DNA of 64,000 nt from Gnetum montanum. Its lineage: Eukaryota; Streptophyta; Gnetopsida; Gnetales; Gnetaceae. The position numbers and the translations under genes were made by a program. The notes beneath the pieces were generated by a model, which saw nothing but the letters and a program-made list of their open reading frames with translations, was not told where the DNA came from and made no database searches. The DNA is taken from contig MNCI01015740.1 in the NCBI GenBank assembly GCA_015680685.1, forward strand, positions 482,660 through 546,659, in the 5' to 3' direction. Shown piece after piece: positions 12,110 to 22,943 of the stretch (positions within the stretch are counted from its first letter, which is position 1; the number at the start of each line of letters is the position of its first letter).

Positions 12110-13691
12110 TGAAACACCATGGAAATCGCGAATCAGCCTAAGGAAAAGATTCATGATTTGGGCGAAGGTTCATGACAGAAATCCAGAAGATAGTGTAGGG
12201 TAAAGAAGCGTGCAATATCAAGTCTCCAAGTTCCTTACAAATGTCAATCTTACTGAGTTTTCTTTCTTTACGCTACATTACGCAACATAGCGTAGTGTCG
12301 CTCAACATAACTTTGTTTAACCTAGCCCGATAGCAGAAAGTAACTTACTTCGGCAATTTTGACGCAGCTTAAAATTTAAGACTTGTCGCATATTCTGCTA
12401 AGTCTTTTGTTCAAGGCTGAGTTTACGCTCTGTTACGTAGAGCAATGTAACGAGCTTCAAGAAAAGTGAAGTCAAAGTTAAAGGAAGCATGGCAGATTGA
12501 TTTCTTCTTTTTTGCAGATTGGTTGCTTTACGCTCATTACACTATGCAGTGTAGACAAGCATAATTTATTGTAAAGTTGACCATTTTTATGCTCTATTAC
12601 ACTTTACGGCGTGAATGAGCATAAAACAACTTGAATTAACTACTTCCATGCTCGATTACACTCGACCACGCATCTAAGCGTAAATAAGTGTAATACAGCG
12701 TAAAGTCGGCTAAAGCAGTATCAGATACGCATCTGCTATCCACACGCACAATACACTGATAAGCGTATTGTGCGTAATCACGAGGCGACTTTGGCAAAAG
12801 TGGTTGACAATGTACTTCACCCTTTCTCCCAGAAATGTGACGTGAGATAGCCAGTTTCAACATAAAATTGGACAAGTCAACGGCATTTTGAAGGTTCGAG
12901 ACATGTGTCATTAGGGCCGTGCCTTCTCCACATGTTGTCGAACTTATAAATACTCCAGTTGACAAAGAAACAAGGCAAGGCATCTCAGACTTTTGGCAGC
13001 ATCATCTTTTAGCAGAGATAGAGACATTTGCTTGAGCATTGGCAGCAGGAGCGATTAGTCCTTTGACGAAGATACAGTTCTCTCCATTGGCTATCATCGA
13101 TAGTTTTGAGCAGAGACTACTGAAGGCAAAAGGAGAAGATCAGAGATCGAAAGATCATCTGGTGTGGTTTGCAAGGTTTATTGATCAGAAATAGTTGATT
13201 GATAGATGTCAGAGCTTGACCTTCCTTACATCCCATCTCTGGCTTACGAGGTAGACCAAACTCCATTCTACACTCCTTGTTGAACAGTTTTCTTGTTATT
13301 TTGTGTATGCTTCACACAAGATAAGTGAAGTTTTCCATTGAAACTTTGTATACAATATACTTAGTTTTTGGGTCAAAGTGCAGATCTTGGAACTACACAT
13401 TTTCTTAAATCCGATCCTTCTTGTCATGTTGACGTTGTCATTATTCCAATTTATCTACATTGTTTTCTACTCCTTTTATGATTCATCGAATCAAATTATT
13501 TCACGGAATATCTAACACACATAATATTCATCAATTTACTGATTGGGTAAGTCCCTGTCTAATCGACAAGACCATTCAGGGCACCATGGATTCGTTTTCT
13601 CCAGCACAGCACTCGCACAGATCCGTGGTTAAGACTGTGTACATGGGTCTCGTTCGGTATTTTCCAGCAACCGACGTTTTCCGTCGTTACA
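12110..13691 (+). repeat. 5' LTR of element B
   Basis: Exactly the same length (1582 bp) as the 3' LTR at 28000-29581. It runs TGAAACACC to CGTTACA and is rich in GCGTA/TACGC motifs (for example 12240-12310 and 12530-12700). The promoter is at 12945. Confidence 0.92.
12900..12952 (+). promoter_or_regulatory. LTR promoter of B: ACATGTGTCA then TATAAATA
   Basis: TATAAATA lies at 12945-12952. About 45 bases upstream is ACATGTGTCA, which is an intact G-box (ACACGTGTCA) in the 3' LTR at 28791-28800. TTGAC/GTCAA elements (W-box core) occur upstream near 12800-12880. The same block is present in all LTRs of B and C and, in similar order, in E. It would drive sense gag-pol transcription. Confidence 0.6.
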
Positions 13692-13946
13692 GTTTTTTGG
13701 TGCTAGAAGGAGGGCCAGATAAAGCTTTGATCCATATTTTATGGGTAGCCCTGTAAGCGATCTGTACCCACATCTCTAAAAACATAAACGTAATACCTCT
13801 ACAGAGGTTTACAAAAAATCGTGTGGTGTAGATCGGTCACTATAATGATTCCTTTGGAATCCTATAGGGTAAAAAGCCTAAACGCGATTTTCTTTGTTCG
13901 TTGCCTTTTAAATCTAGTCACTTATTGTCATTAATCTATCTGACCA
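13692..13946 (+). promoter_or_regulatory. Primer binding site-like sequence and 5' leader of B
   Basis: TGGTGCTAGAAGGAGGG (13698-13714) follows the LTR by six bases. The C counterpart is TGGCGCTAGAAGGAGGG (30970-30986). A TGG start is expected of a sequence complementary to a tRNA 3' CCA. I do not assign the tRNA. The remaining leader to the gag ATG at 13947 is non-coding. Confidence 0.7.
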
Positions 13947-16900
13947 ATGGATTCTGCATACACAACCACAGCCGCCATGATTACCACTGACTCAGGTGCC
14001 ACATCTGTGAATCCCATCGCCACCATCGGACCAGCTTCTGGTGTTATAGGACCTCAGGGACCGTCACGTCATTTGTTAAGATTGCAGGGCAAAGATCCCG
14101 TATTCACCATTGTGACCCATAAGGAATATAATTTCATTTGTGTCAAGATCCAGGCAAAGCTTGCTCTTAGCCGAGCCGAGATCGAAGCGAAACGAAATTT
14201 TGAGCTGGTCCACAGAGGGGGTCAAGATTTCACCCCTACCGCTTACGACATTATCCCCCTAACTAAGCATTATCATGAAATCCTGACCCAACTGGTTATG
14301 GCTAGGAGTCAGGCTACGTGGTCCATGCTAGAACCTCAAAATGGGGAATAAGAGGAAGATGAATTTGCGGCCCAATCTGAATATTCATACCACACTCTTA
14401 GTCCTCATACGTACATAAATCCCCTGTTTCCTCTTGCAGGAGAAGCTGCCCACCTTAATCCAGCCATGACCACCCAAACCCACATTCCTATCATTCCACA
14501 GGTCACTACGCAATCATCCATCNTGTGGGTGCAAATACCATCCCAAAATAATGTTGGGGGGGGGCCTCATCGCCACGTGTAATTAGCATTCCATCAGTGG
14601 TACCTGCATCCACCGCACCTTATTTCATTCCCCAACTGTAACCTCACACCATGTCTACGACCTGCCCAGTACAAAATCTGATGCAAACCTTCTCCTTGCT
14701 GCCCCCTACAAGGCAACAGATCACCACCACTGTTCAATCGCAGCAATCTGGTCAATAGCCTACGGCTGGTCAGTGGATCCCGCCCATCTCACATAATCAA
14801 TCTGCGTTATACAGTGCAAAACCCTTAGCCGCACCTACCATGCATGTCCCACAAATAAACCCATAATATCCTTATAATTTCCATCCTACACACTTGGCAG
14901 TAGCTAATCCCTCTACTCAACCCGGTGGGTAGTGGCTTCTACAAGCTACTCCGTCCGTGAGGACAGCCCCTGTAGCACCGCTTGTCAGCCAAACCATCGC
15001 GCAATTCCCATTTCCTGGCGCAGCCCTTCCTGTTCAACCTCGGCTCCTCCTGCGTAGACTTCTCCATCGACAGGCCTAGATCAAGCATTTTTACTTATTC
15101 AGACCCTCACTAAGGAGGTTAAGCGCCTTAAAGCTGTTGGCTCTGATACAATACAAATCATGGATTTCTATCAGGATTATCTCATCAGTTCAGCAGTTCC
15201 TATGCTGTCATTGCCCCCAAGGATGTTGTTACCCCATTTTACTAAATATAATGGGGAAGGGGATCCCAACGCTCACCTGGTCACCCTCAGGTCCAAATCC
15301 TTATTATTGCAGCAATGGCCTCATATGATCATCCATGTCTTTGCAATGTCTCTAGTAGGGAAAGCTTTGGACTGGTATCGAGCGCTTCCTCGCTCTTCCA
15401 TCTCAACCTTGGAAGAGCTCCTAACATAATTCGTGACTCGCTTTAAGTACAATTTAAAGCCAGAAGTCATGCTAGACCAACTTATGGGAGTGAAGTAAGA
15501 CCCACTTGAACTAGTCCAGAGGTTTATACAGCGATGGAACGCTAGTTTAAATGAAATCCGTGAGCCTATCGTGGAAGCCCATTTGTTGGCTATCTTCAAA
15601 GGAGCAGTCAATGACTTCATCAAGTCTAAGCTGTATTACCTTGCCCCTAGCTCCTTGAGTCAGGCTTTTGCCCAAACTAAGAGCATCCAGGATGCTGCAG
15701 AGGCTAGCAAAGACCCAACGTATGTAGCCTATAAAAATACCAATAATAAGGGTAAGGACAAGGGTAAAGCAATAATAACGATGGTAGCTGTGCTGGCTCA
15801 AGGTGCTAAAAACAAGAACAAGAAGGCACCCACGGTGTCCCCCAAGACCATGGCTAGTGCAAGCAGCACTAGTCAGGATGCATCTGCCCTTGAAAAGCCC
15901 CCCAGCCAAAGCCAAACTTTGAGTGTAACGATCGCTCAAAGTATACAGCCCTACCTATAAAACATTCAGAACTATTGAAACAACTATTAGGGGCAGGATA
16001 CATTCAGAATAAGAAGGTATCTGAAGAAGCTCTCCAACATCCCAGGCGTCATTGTGAATTGCTGAAGAATCCTTCTTTAGCCCTACCTAACGAACCACTG
16101 ATTCCGAGGTCTTTTAGGCTGGACCATTTTTATGACTACCATCAATTATGTGGTCATGACACTGATTACTGCTGGGCATTGAGAGACGACATTCAACGCA
16201 TGATTGACGATGGTTCTCTGAAACTAGACGGCAGTAGTCCAACCCATCCTGAAAACCAGGCATTGCATGTGTACAAGGACCCGTTAAACGCAAATAACAC
16301 ACCATACACAATCAACGTGGTAAGTACGGACAATGAAGGGAAGGTACCGCCCAAATAGCCCTTTGTTTTACGTGTACCTACTACTTCACCCCAAGGGGGA
16401 AGCTCTTCACCGGCAGCTAGTGGCATCGCGAGGCCAACCTTTGTTATCCGTGCATCCTCTCCAGCTTTAACTCAGCCTCGTACTAACAATAAAGCCGCGG
16501 CCACATCCGCGCCTACCCCTAAGGCACCTTTTATCCTTAGGGTACCAAAACCATCGGCTGCTCCTTTTACGCAGGGGCAAGCTTCTAGCCATCACCATCA
16601 ATCACCACCAAATAAAAAAAGGGAGGGAGACTCGTCAGTCAATGCTATCAAAAACCATACTACATTAGGCTTCACTAAGCCTAGGTCCTTGGCCTCTATC
16701 CTTGCATCTGCACCTTCTGGGCAAGACAAGGGTACAGAAACACAGCCACCTCCCCTTGGCAGCAAGAAACATAACCCTCTGACTGACGCTGTTTCACCTC
16801 GGGAGATTCGTCTCTTAGGGCGAATGGAAGAAGATAGAGGGGATAAGCCACCTAGCCAAGAAAGGGACTTCCTCAATGCATTCACGTAGGTCAAGAAGGC
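13947..16900 (+). pseudogene. Degenerate gag of Tat-like element B
   Basis: The ATG at 13947 matches the C start (31220) in context and in the first codons. The N-terminal part (to about 15120) is Pro/Thr/Gln-rich. The capsid-like core has KYNGEGDPNAHLVT at about 15245, ALDWYRALPRSS at about 15365, DPLELVQRFIQRWNASLNEI at about 15500 and FIKSKLYYLAP at about 15620. A nucleocapsid-like C-x2-H-x5-H-x4-C motif at about 16125-16175 has its first Cys changed to Tyr; C and E keep Cys. Frameshifts lie between 14350 and 15150 and near a C-run at about 15895-15905. In-frame stops include 14349 and 16356. Gag would form the particle and bind RNA. Confidence 0.85.
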
Positions 16901-16919
16901 TCTAAAATAGAAGAACACA

Positions 16920-17756
16920 ATGTTAAGCCTCTGTGACCTACTTATGACATCCCAAAAGCACCGTGAGGCTATGGTTCGTATGCTGACATCCATACTAGTG
17001 GATGAAAGCTTACCAGCAGAAGAGGAAGTGATACATGTTGTCATGCTTCCTCCCACTACTGAGCAACCTAAACCAATCCCTCTGACCTTTCACGATAAAT
17101 CCATCAAGGATGACCTTGAGAAAGATCGAGTAACGACAGAGCCCATGTTTATCACCATCCGAGTTGGTCAATATCGAATCAGAAGGATACACGTTGACGA
17201 TGGCGCAGCTACAAATGTCATCCCTTATCCTATAGTGGATAAGTTGGGCCTAGTCGACCAAATCAGTCCTACAATGACATCGTGCTGAAATTTGTTCAAT
17301 GGGGCACGGGTGCAAGTCAAGGGGATGGTGTGTATCGAATTTGTGGCAGGGGATCAATTCCCAACAGACGCCACATTTCTCGTTGTCGATGAGATGCCCG
17401 GTTTTAACCTGATCCTAGGGAGGTTCTAGCTAGCCCAACTGAGGGCAGTTTCATCACCAATACATCAAGAGATACATCTCCCTTACACAGGGGGAGAAGT
17501 AGTAATACACGGTGATGAAATAACTCCTAGGACTATCAACAACATAGAGGAGGAACGGGGTTCAAAGATCAAGATGCCTGAAGATCAAACTCATGTCAGA
17601 ACTCCCGAACAAACCGAAATGAATGATGACAGCCTAGCCTGGGCCGACCTACCATTTCAGGAAGATGGTATGGAGGAGTCAGATCACAAATCTCCCTACC
17701 CTTACGCATCACTAAACATAAATGCCATCAAGAAACAATTGCAAGTTAGCGATTGA
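16920..17756 (+). pseudogene. Protease region of Tat-like element B
   Basis: It is the tail of the gag-PR frame. The retropepsin motif reads VDDGAATNVIP at about 17195-17230, so D-D-G replaces the common D-S/T-G; C and E have the same residues, so this is family-specific and not decay. The flap and second half follow (VGQYRIRRIHVDDG before it, QFPTDATFLVV then MPGFNLILGR near 17360-17425). A TGA at about 17286 and a TAG near 17428 break the frame. The frame ends at TGA 17756, conserved in position in C (34903). The acidic tail after about 17570 precedes the 27-bp tandem array. Confidence 0.8.
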
Positions 17757-17979
17757 TCTGAGTGGCATTTACACGCATCATCATATTTCCACTAGTTTTC
17801 CGCTTACACTTATCAATTCTTTAACATATACATATGTATTTACGCTTTCTGTCCACTACGCCATATACATTATTTTTTGTTACGCCATTTACACTCTTTG
17901 ATTGCTATTAGTCACATTAGTACAATTACGCAAAACAGGTACATTATTATCACTTACACTTTCAAACTTATGCAGATGA

Positions 17980-18215
17980 CCCACAATGGCCTAAAACTAG
18001 GGATGGCCCCCAATGGCCTGAAACTAGGGATGGTCCATAATGGCCTAATACTAGGGATGGCCTGCAATGGCCTAAAACTAGGGATGGCCCGCAACGGCCT
18101 AAAACTAGTGATGGCCCATAATGGCCTTAAACTAACAAAGGCCCGTAATGGCCAAAAATTACTTAATTCACTTGTATCTTATGCAAATGCTACATGACTT
18201 CCCGCGATGGCCTTA
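17980..18215. repeat. 27-bp tandem array between protease and antisense gene (B)
   Basis: About eight copies of a 27-bp unit with core AATGGCCTAAAACTAGGGATGG, the last ones degenerate. C has only about three copies at 35140-35225, and E has a related 32-bp array at 60303-60452. The array lies just past the 3' end of the antisense gene. Confidence 0.85.
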
Positions 18216-18391
18216 AGCTAGCAATTCCATCCAAAGCCTTTAACAACTCTACTTATGCTTTGCATAAATAAAGGTACAAAACTAAAAAAAAAATAACATT
18301 TAAAAGCATATAGAAAATCTTATGATTAATCTCACCAACATTCATATGACTACTGTTCAATTTCATCAATAAAATCATGCGTAAATCATAA

Positions 18392-21300
18392 TTACGCATC
18401 CCCCCTGGTACCACTGTCACCTATATCCCTTAGGTCTACCTCTAAGCCTAATAAATCATCCTCAAGTGGGTCGTCCCTTCTAGAAGGTATTCCTACATGA
18501 GGAATGTCATCTTCACGAGGTCCTTGCTCTAACACTGGCTCCACAGGAGGACAGTCTTCGTCATTACGCTCTTCTCCCTGTACTTACTCACCACCCTGTT
18601 CGCCTTCTTCAACCACTCCTCGTACCTATATACAGTAAATACATCAGTAAAAGCCATCATTGGATAAATCAGAAAATTTAAATTCAGTAACACCCAAACT
18701 TACTCGCAATGGTCCTGCTACCACAGCAAAGGGGAGTTGATCTAAACCGACCCATAGGCGCTGCATAATTTCATCTTCAGTTAATTCAGGCCATACATCA
18801 TTCCCCAGATTAGTTCCAGCTTTCACCTTCCCCTTTTCCACACTAGTCCATCGGGGTGGTTCAAGGAAGAAAGTAGGGACCGTGGTCTTGCCCCCAGGAA
18901 GAGCAATTTCTCTCTCTGGGGACATGCTCACTATTACCTGCTCCTGGAACTTATCGAAGGCTTTGGATGCACCAATGACGTCGAGTAATACCCGCAAGGA
19001 TTGAGCTTCAACGGCAGAATCTCTATAATGCTGACGATAAGCGAGACTCTTTCTCTTATACAGATGCTTGTGATCTTTTTCTTTCTGCCCCCACTCTTAC
19101 ACACTTGCACAAAAATCCTTCCAGTCTTGGTTTTTCTGAGCCAACAACTCTATTTGCATCCAATACTTCACCAATTCCGACTAGTTTGCACGTTGTTCCT
19201 GACTGCAGTCCAATAGCGAGCGTAGTCAATAACAACCATAGGCCAGTCCTCTTCACTCATTCCCTGCGCCTACAGGAATTTGCATCGCGATCTTAAGTCT
19301 CCGACCTCTTTGGTTAGAGACACCCTTTCCTTCTCTGACCTCTGCAGTCTCTTCCAGAGGTCTTCATTGACACTTCGACTCTCCCACAACGAGCGAGTCA
19401 AGCGTAACACACATTTATGCATTTCCTCATAAATGTTGCAGGGCATGACCGCCTCGTCTGATGAGGGCTCTACTGTGTCCAAGTCAATGGGCTCTATAGG
19501 ATCCCATCGAAGGCGAGCTCCTAATAACAAACATTATCAAACATAAATAAAATGTTACAACTGTATATAAAATAAGCGTATAATAGTAGCAACATACCAG
19601 CCCCAGGATCAATGTGCTCGAGGCACTCAATCATATCACTGACAACGCCTTCCATGAAGGCAAACTTGTCAGGAAATTCTCCCCACGCTCTGCTTACAAC
19701 GGCGAATGTGGATGCATCTTGTTCATCTGTAGTGTAATCAAGTTAAAATTTCCAGTTATTAACAAAATTCTTTAAAAAATTATAATACGCTAATTACCTC
19801 TGCCTGATGTAGTGGGGGGTGCATCAACGTTTTCCACCTCCTCTCTCTCTTCATGCACAAGGGTCTATGCATCACTTATTCTAACAGCCGGGGCCTCCTC
19901 TTCCAAAATTGGGACCCCTTCTCCACGTTGTAATACCACTGCCCCTATTTCAGGGGTCAACTGCTCCATAGATCTCCCTGTTCATGCCACATAACACATT
20001 TAAATGATTTAGAATACTTTGAATAAAGTTGCATCATACAATAATTGCAATAACTGTCACTATGTCTTTACGCTTACTAGGCGGAGGTTTACTCCGCTGA
20101 ACTCTAACTTGCATAGTCCTGTCTGTGCCACCCGCTGGTTCTACAGGCACCTCGGTTAAGTGAGGCCCTTTTTGCTGAACCGAGGCATCCACTATCTCTG
20201 CTGCTAGGCGCTTCCCCCGCGACACATCACCGGTGTAAGTGGGAATCACCCCACCTACACTGTCGGGGCCCCACACTCGAGGCACCGCCAAATCCCTTGT
20301 CGTTATAGACTAAGACTCCCCAATTCCCTCAGGACGATCCTGTCCTCGGGTAGTGCCAAAAATATGGGAAATCCAAGGTTTGGATAGTTGGTCTCGGTCT
20401 TGCTGCACCTAGACCCCATTCCTCTGGACAACTAAAAATTCGGCAAAACACCGTAGGTAAGCTATGAAGAAGGCAAAATGCACATTGAAACGAGATTCAA
20501 GCTTTTGACGAAGCCTAATCATTTCAGTGTGTAACCCCTTGGTGAAATAGCTTGCCCAGTTGAACTGGGTCCCCTCCTCCATCACCTCTGGCATGATACG
20601 AGCCTGTTCTATAGTAAAGAACCTTCCTTGCGAGAGTGTTTTTGGGAAAGCCTGGGCTCGGAAGAGGGGATAGATAGTCTTGGCGATCTCCAGTTTGATC
20701 TTTTCAAAAGGGATCCCCTTGGTCTCCTTCTTGATCCCCAGCCACTCCTCTAGCTCTTCCTGGCATTTGACACTCCTCCTCACTTTTTCCTCTATGGGAA
20801 GACCGTCAAAGGGGACGCCAAAGAGGTCAGCAAACAGCTGAGCGTCAATATCAAAATTCATACGCACGTGATGCATGCATGTGCAAAAACGCTCAACCCT
20901 CTCGCTGAAGGAGTTGACCAGGGTTAACATTTCACTAGCCAGGACATCAGGGGTTATGGCCAGAAATAAATGCATTAGCCTCACTTCCCGCAGTTTGGTA
21001 ACCAATGCAACTGGGGCCGCCGCATGGCCGAGCCAGCGTTGTGCCTCCTTAATGTTGCCATAGCGAAAAAGGAGGGTATTTGCCTCGCAGCTAGAAATTG
21101 TAATGGTAATCTCCCAGGATTCCCTGACTAAACAACGCAAGACACATGTCTAAGTAGCAAAAACACTATTACGCAACATTTTAAAAACAAAACAAAAACA
21201 ATATAATATCCTATAAATAACAGTAGCAACAAAACCTTACCAGGGCCAAATGGCAAAGGAAATGAAGGAAGTTTCCTTTGCACGTCTGCGATGGTAAGGG

Positions 21301-22465
21301 GCGGGTCCAAGGTCCATTCTTCATGCAACCACCCAAGGTTCTGACAATTCTTGAAAGAATCAACATAACGGGTGGGGTATTCATGAATATCAAAGGACAT
21401 CTACCCCATTACACCGGTGCGTACATTGTTGGTGGAGGTAAACTCCTTTATCGCTATTTCGGTCTAGGTTAATGTATTGTTATTGCTTATTAACCCGTTT
21501 TCGTTGATAAAAAACCTGTATCATATGACACACTATTATCTTACACTTCGCAAATCCAGACATTAGAAACATATTGACAATACCGCTGATAAAACAACTT
21601 ACCCGCCTGAATAATACACTGTGCCTGGTGGGTTCTGAAAGTAAGTTGAGACATGACAGGCCATGAACAAAGTGTTGTACGCATGGTAACAGCTAAACTT
21701 GGCCATTTCCCAGATCCAACTTAAGCACCTCAACCCTCTGGCGCTAACTTCACGGTCTTGGGGATGACTAGTATCGATAGCCCCGTCTATCAAGAAAGCC
21801 AGGATTCCCTGCGTAGAACCCACTAACAGGTGCTCCAAAATAGCGCCAGCCACATCCCCCGATAGATGCGACCATACAATAATGCTGTAGTTATGCAGCA
21901 AGAACTGTAGAAACTCCAGTGCGCCCCTTCGGAACTATATAGGCCTCCCCTGCAATCGAGTCTGAGGGGGAGGAACATTGGGTACAATCGGGTTTATACA
22001 ACATAAAACCCCGACTATGTCTAGGACGATTAAGACGAGTTTCAACATAATACTGTACAAAAAAAAATAAACACATTATCTTCTAGATTCCGATTGCATG
22101 CTTAAACTATAGAAACTTTACAAATTACGCTCTAGCTATACAGCCGAAATCGCCTAAACCCTTGTAACAGTACAAGGTTTGTCCCTGACAGCGGCAATAG
22201 ACGCAATACTATTGTATAAACCCTCGTTTTAACGCGAGGTCCATAGCCTAAAACTCTAATTTACGCAAAATGATGCAAAAAGAATAAACACCGCAAAGAA
22301 GAAGCATATCACAGAAAGAAACAAAAATAAGCCAGGGATGGCCTACCGATTCAGTGGGGTGACATCCCTCACTTCAACCAAAGCCTACTAAGCATGCTGC
22401 AGGCTCCCTTGTACTTCATCTATCTTTGCCAATTTCGCATTCTTCCCTCTTACTTTCGGTGCCAT
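18392..22465 (-). pseudogene. Antisense eight-exon accessory gene of element B, function unknown
   Basis: A gene on the strand opposite gag-pol. Exons I infer: 22465-22389, 22052-21603, 21515-21241, 21127-20078, 19977-19798, 19726-19598, 19520-18704, 18625-18392. All introns are GT-AG, such as GTAAGT at 21602 and GTATG at 19597. Phases are 2, 2, 1, 1, 1, 1, 0. Landmarks: WSHLS near 21855, NPPGTVY at the exon 2 end, LFGVPFDG near 20820, YPLFRAQAFPKTLSQ near 20650, GLHTEMIRLR near 20530, LRWDP at the exon 7 start, and a charged heptad-like stretch near 19300-19400. The predicted length is about 1070 residues. It has stops (a Trp-to-TAG change in exon 2, others in exons 3, 4, 5, 7, 8) and a frameshift near 19190. 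I do not recognise the family. Cellular role and location are unknown. Confidence 0.8.
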
Positions 22466-22590
22466 TGTTGCAGTCTTTACACCTTCATGCCTTCACACTA
22501 ATAATGCGAGGCAATCTTTTTCTCTTTCTCCTTCTCTCTATGACAGCTGAGAATTCAAGTTCGCGATAGCCAACAGCCTGTTTTCAAAAA

Positions 22591-22603
22591 GAACTGCCTA
22601 CTT
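22591..22603 (-). promoter_or_regulatory. TATA-like box upstream of the antisense gene in B
   Basis: On the minus strand CATATAAGTAG lies about 130 bases upstream of the ATG at 22465. The same sequence is kept in C (39649-39661). E has a TATATA box about 320 bases upstream of its first exon ATG. This suggests an internal antisense promoter. Confidence 0.45.
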
Positions 22604-22943
22604 ATATGCAAAATTAACCAACTTGACGTCTGATTTCAGCGAGAATTGCCCAAATGCTGCTGTCAGTGTGAGCTGAAAACCGAAAATCAAGCCATTAATT
22701 GCGACAGATATCGCATGCGTTACAGTCTGAAACGACCCTAAACTACTGCATCTTATCTCCTCATAATCAGGTCGCATTAATTACAGGCTATTCACGATGT
22801 TCAAAATTCAGTTAGCTTCTCACGCTTAGAGACATCACATCACATCCTTTTTCTTTTAGACTAAACCAAGCGTTATTCGTTAAATACTTATAGCATCCAA
22901 CTTAGCACTTTTCTAATTACTTTTAAATTTGACGATTTTGCAG
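22604..22943 (+). promoter_or_regulatory. Region before RT of B, ending in a splice-acceptor-like sequence
   Basis: The stretch ends TTTCTAATTAC, a T-rich tract, then TTTTGCAG at 22936-22943. The same arrangement is in C (acceptor at 39995), and E has a pyrimidine tract then GGTAG before its RT frame (54785). This looks like the 3' end of a sense-strand intron joining PR to RT. A caution is that an in-frame TGA follows six bases later in B and C but not in E. Confidence 0.35.

Noticed and set aside
12636-12983. 115-residue minus-strand frame repeated in B and C LTRs (also 28526-28873, 30033-30371, 45716-46168)
   Set aside because: It recurs only because the LTRs are copies of each other; it is absent from the E LTR, runs antisense across the promoter, and shows no known domain.
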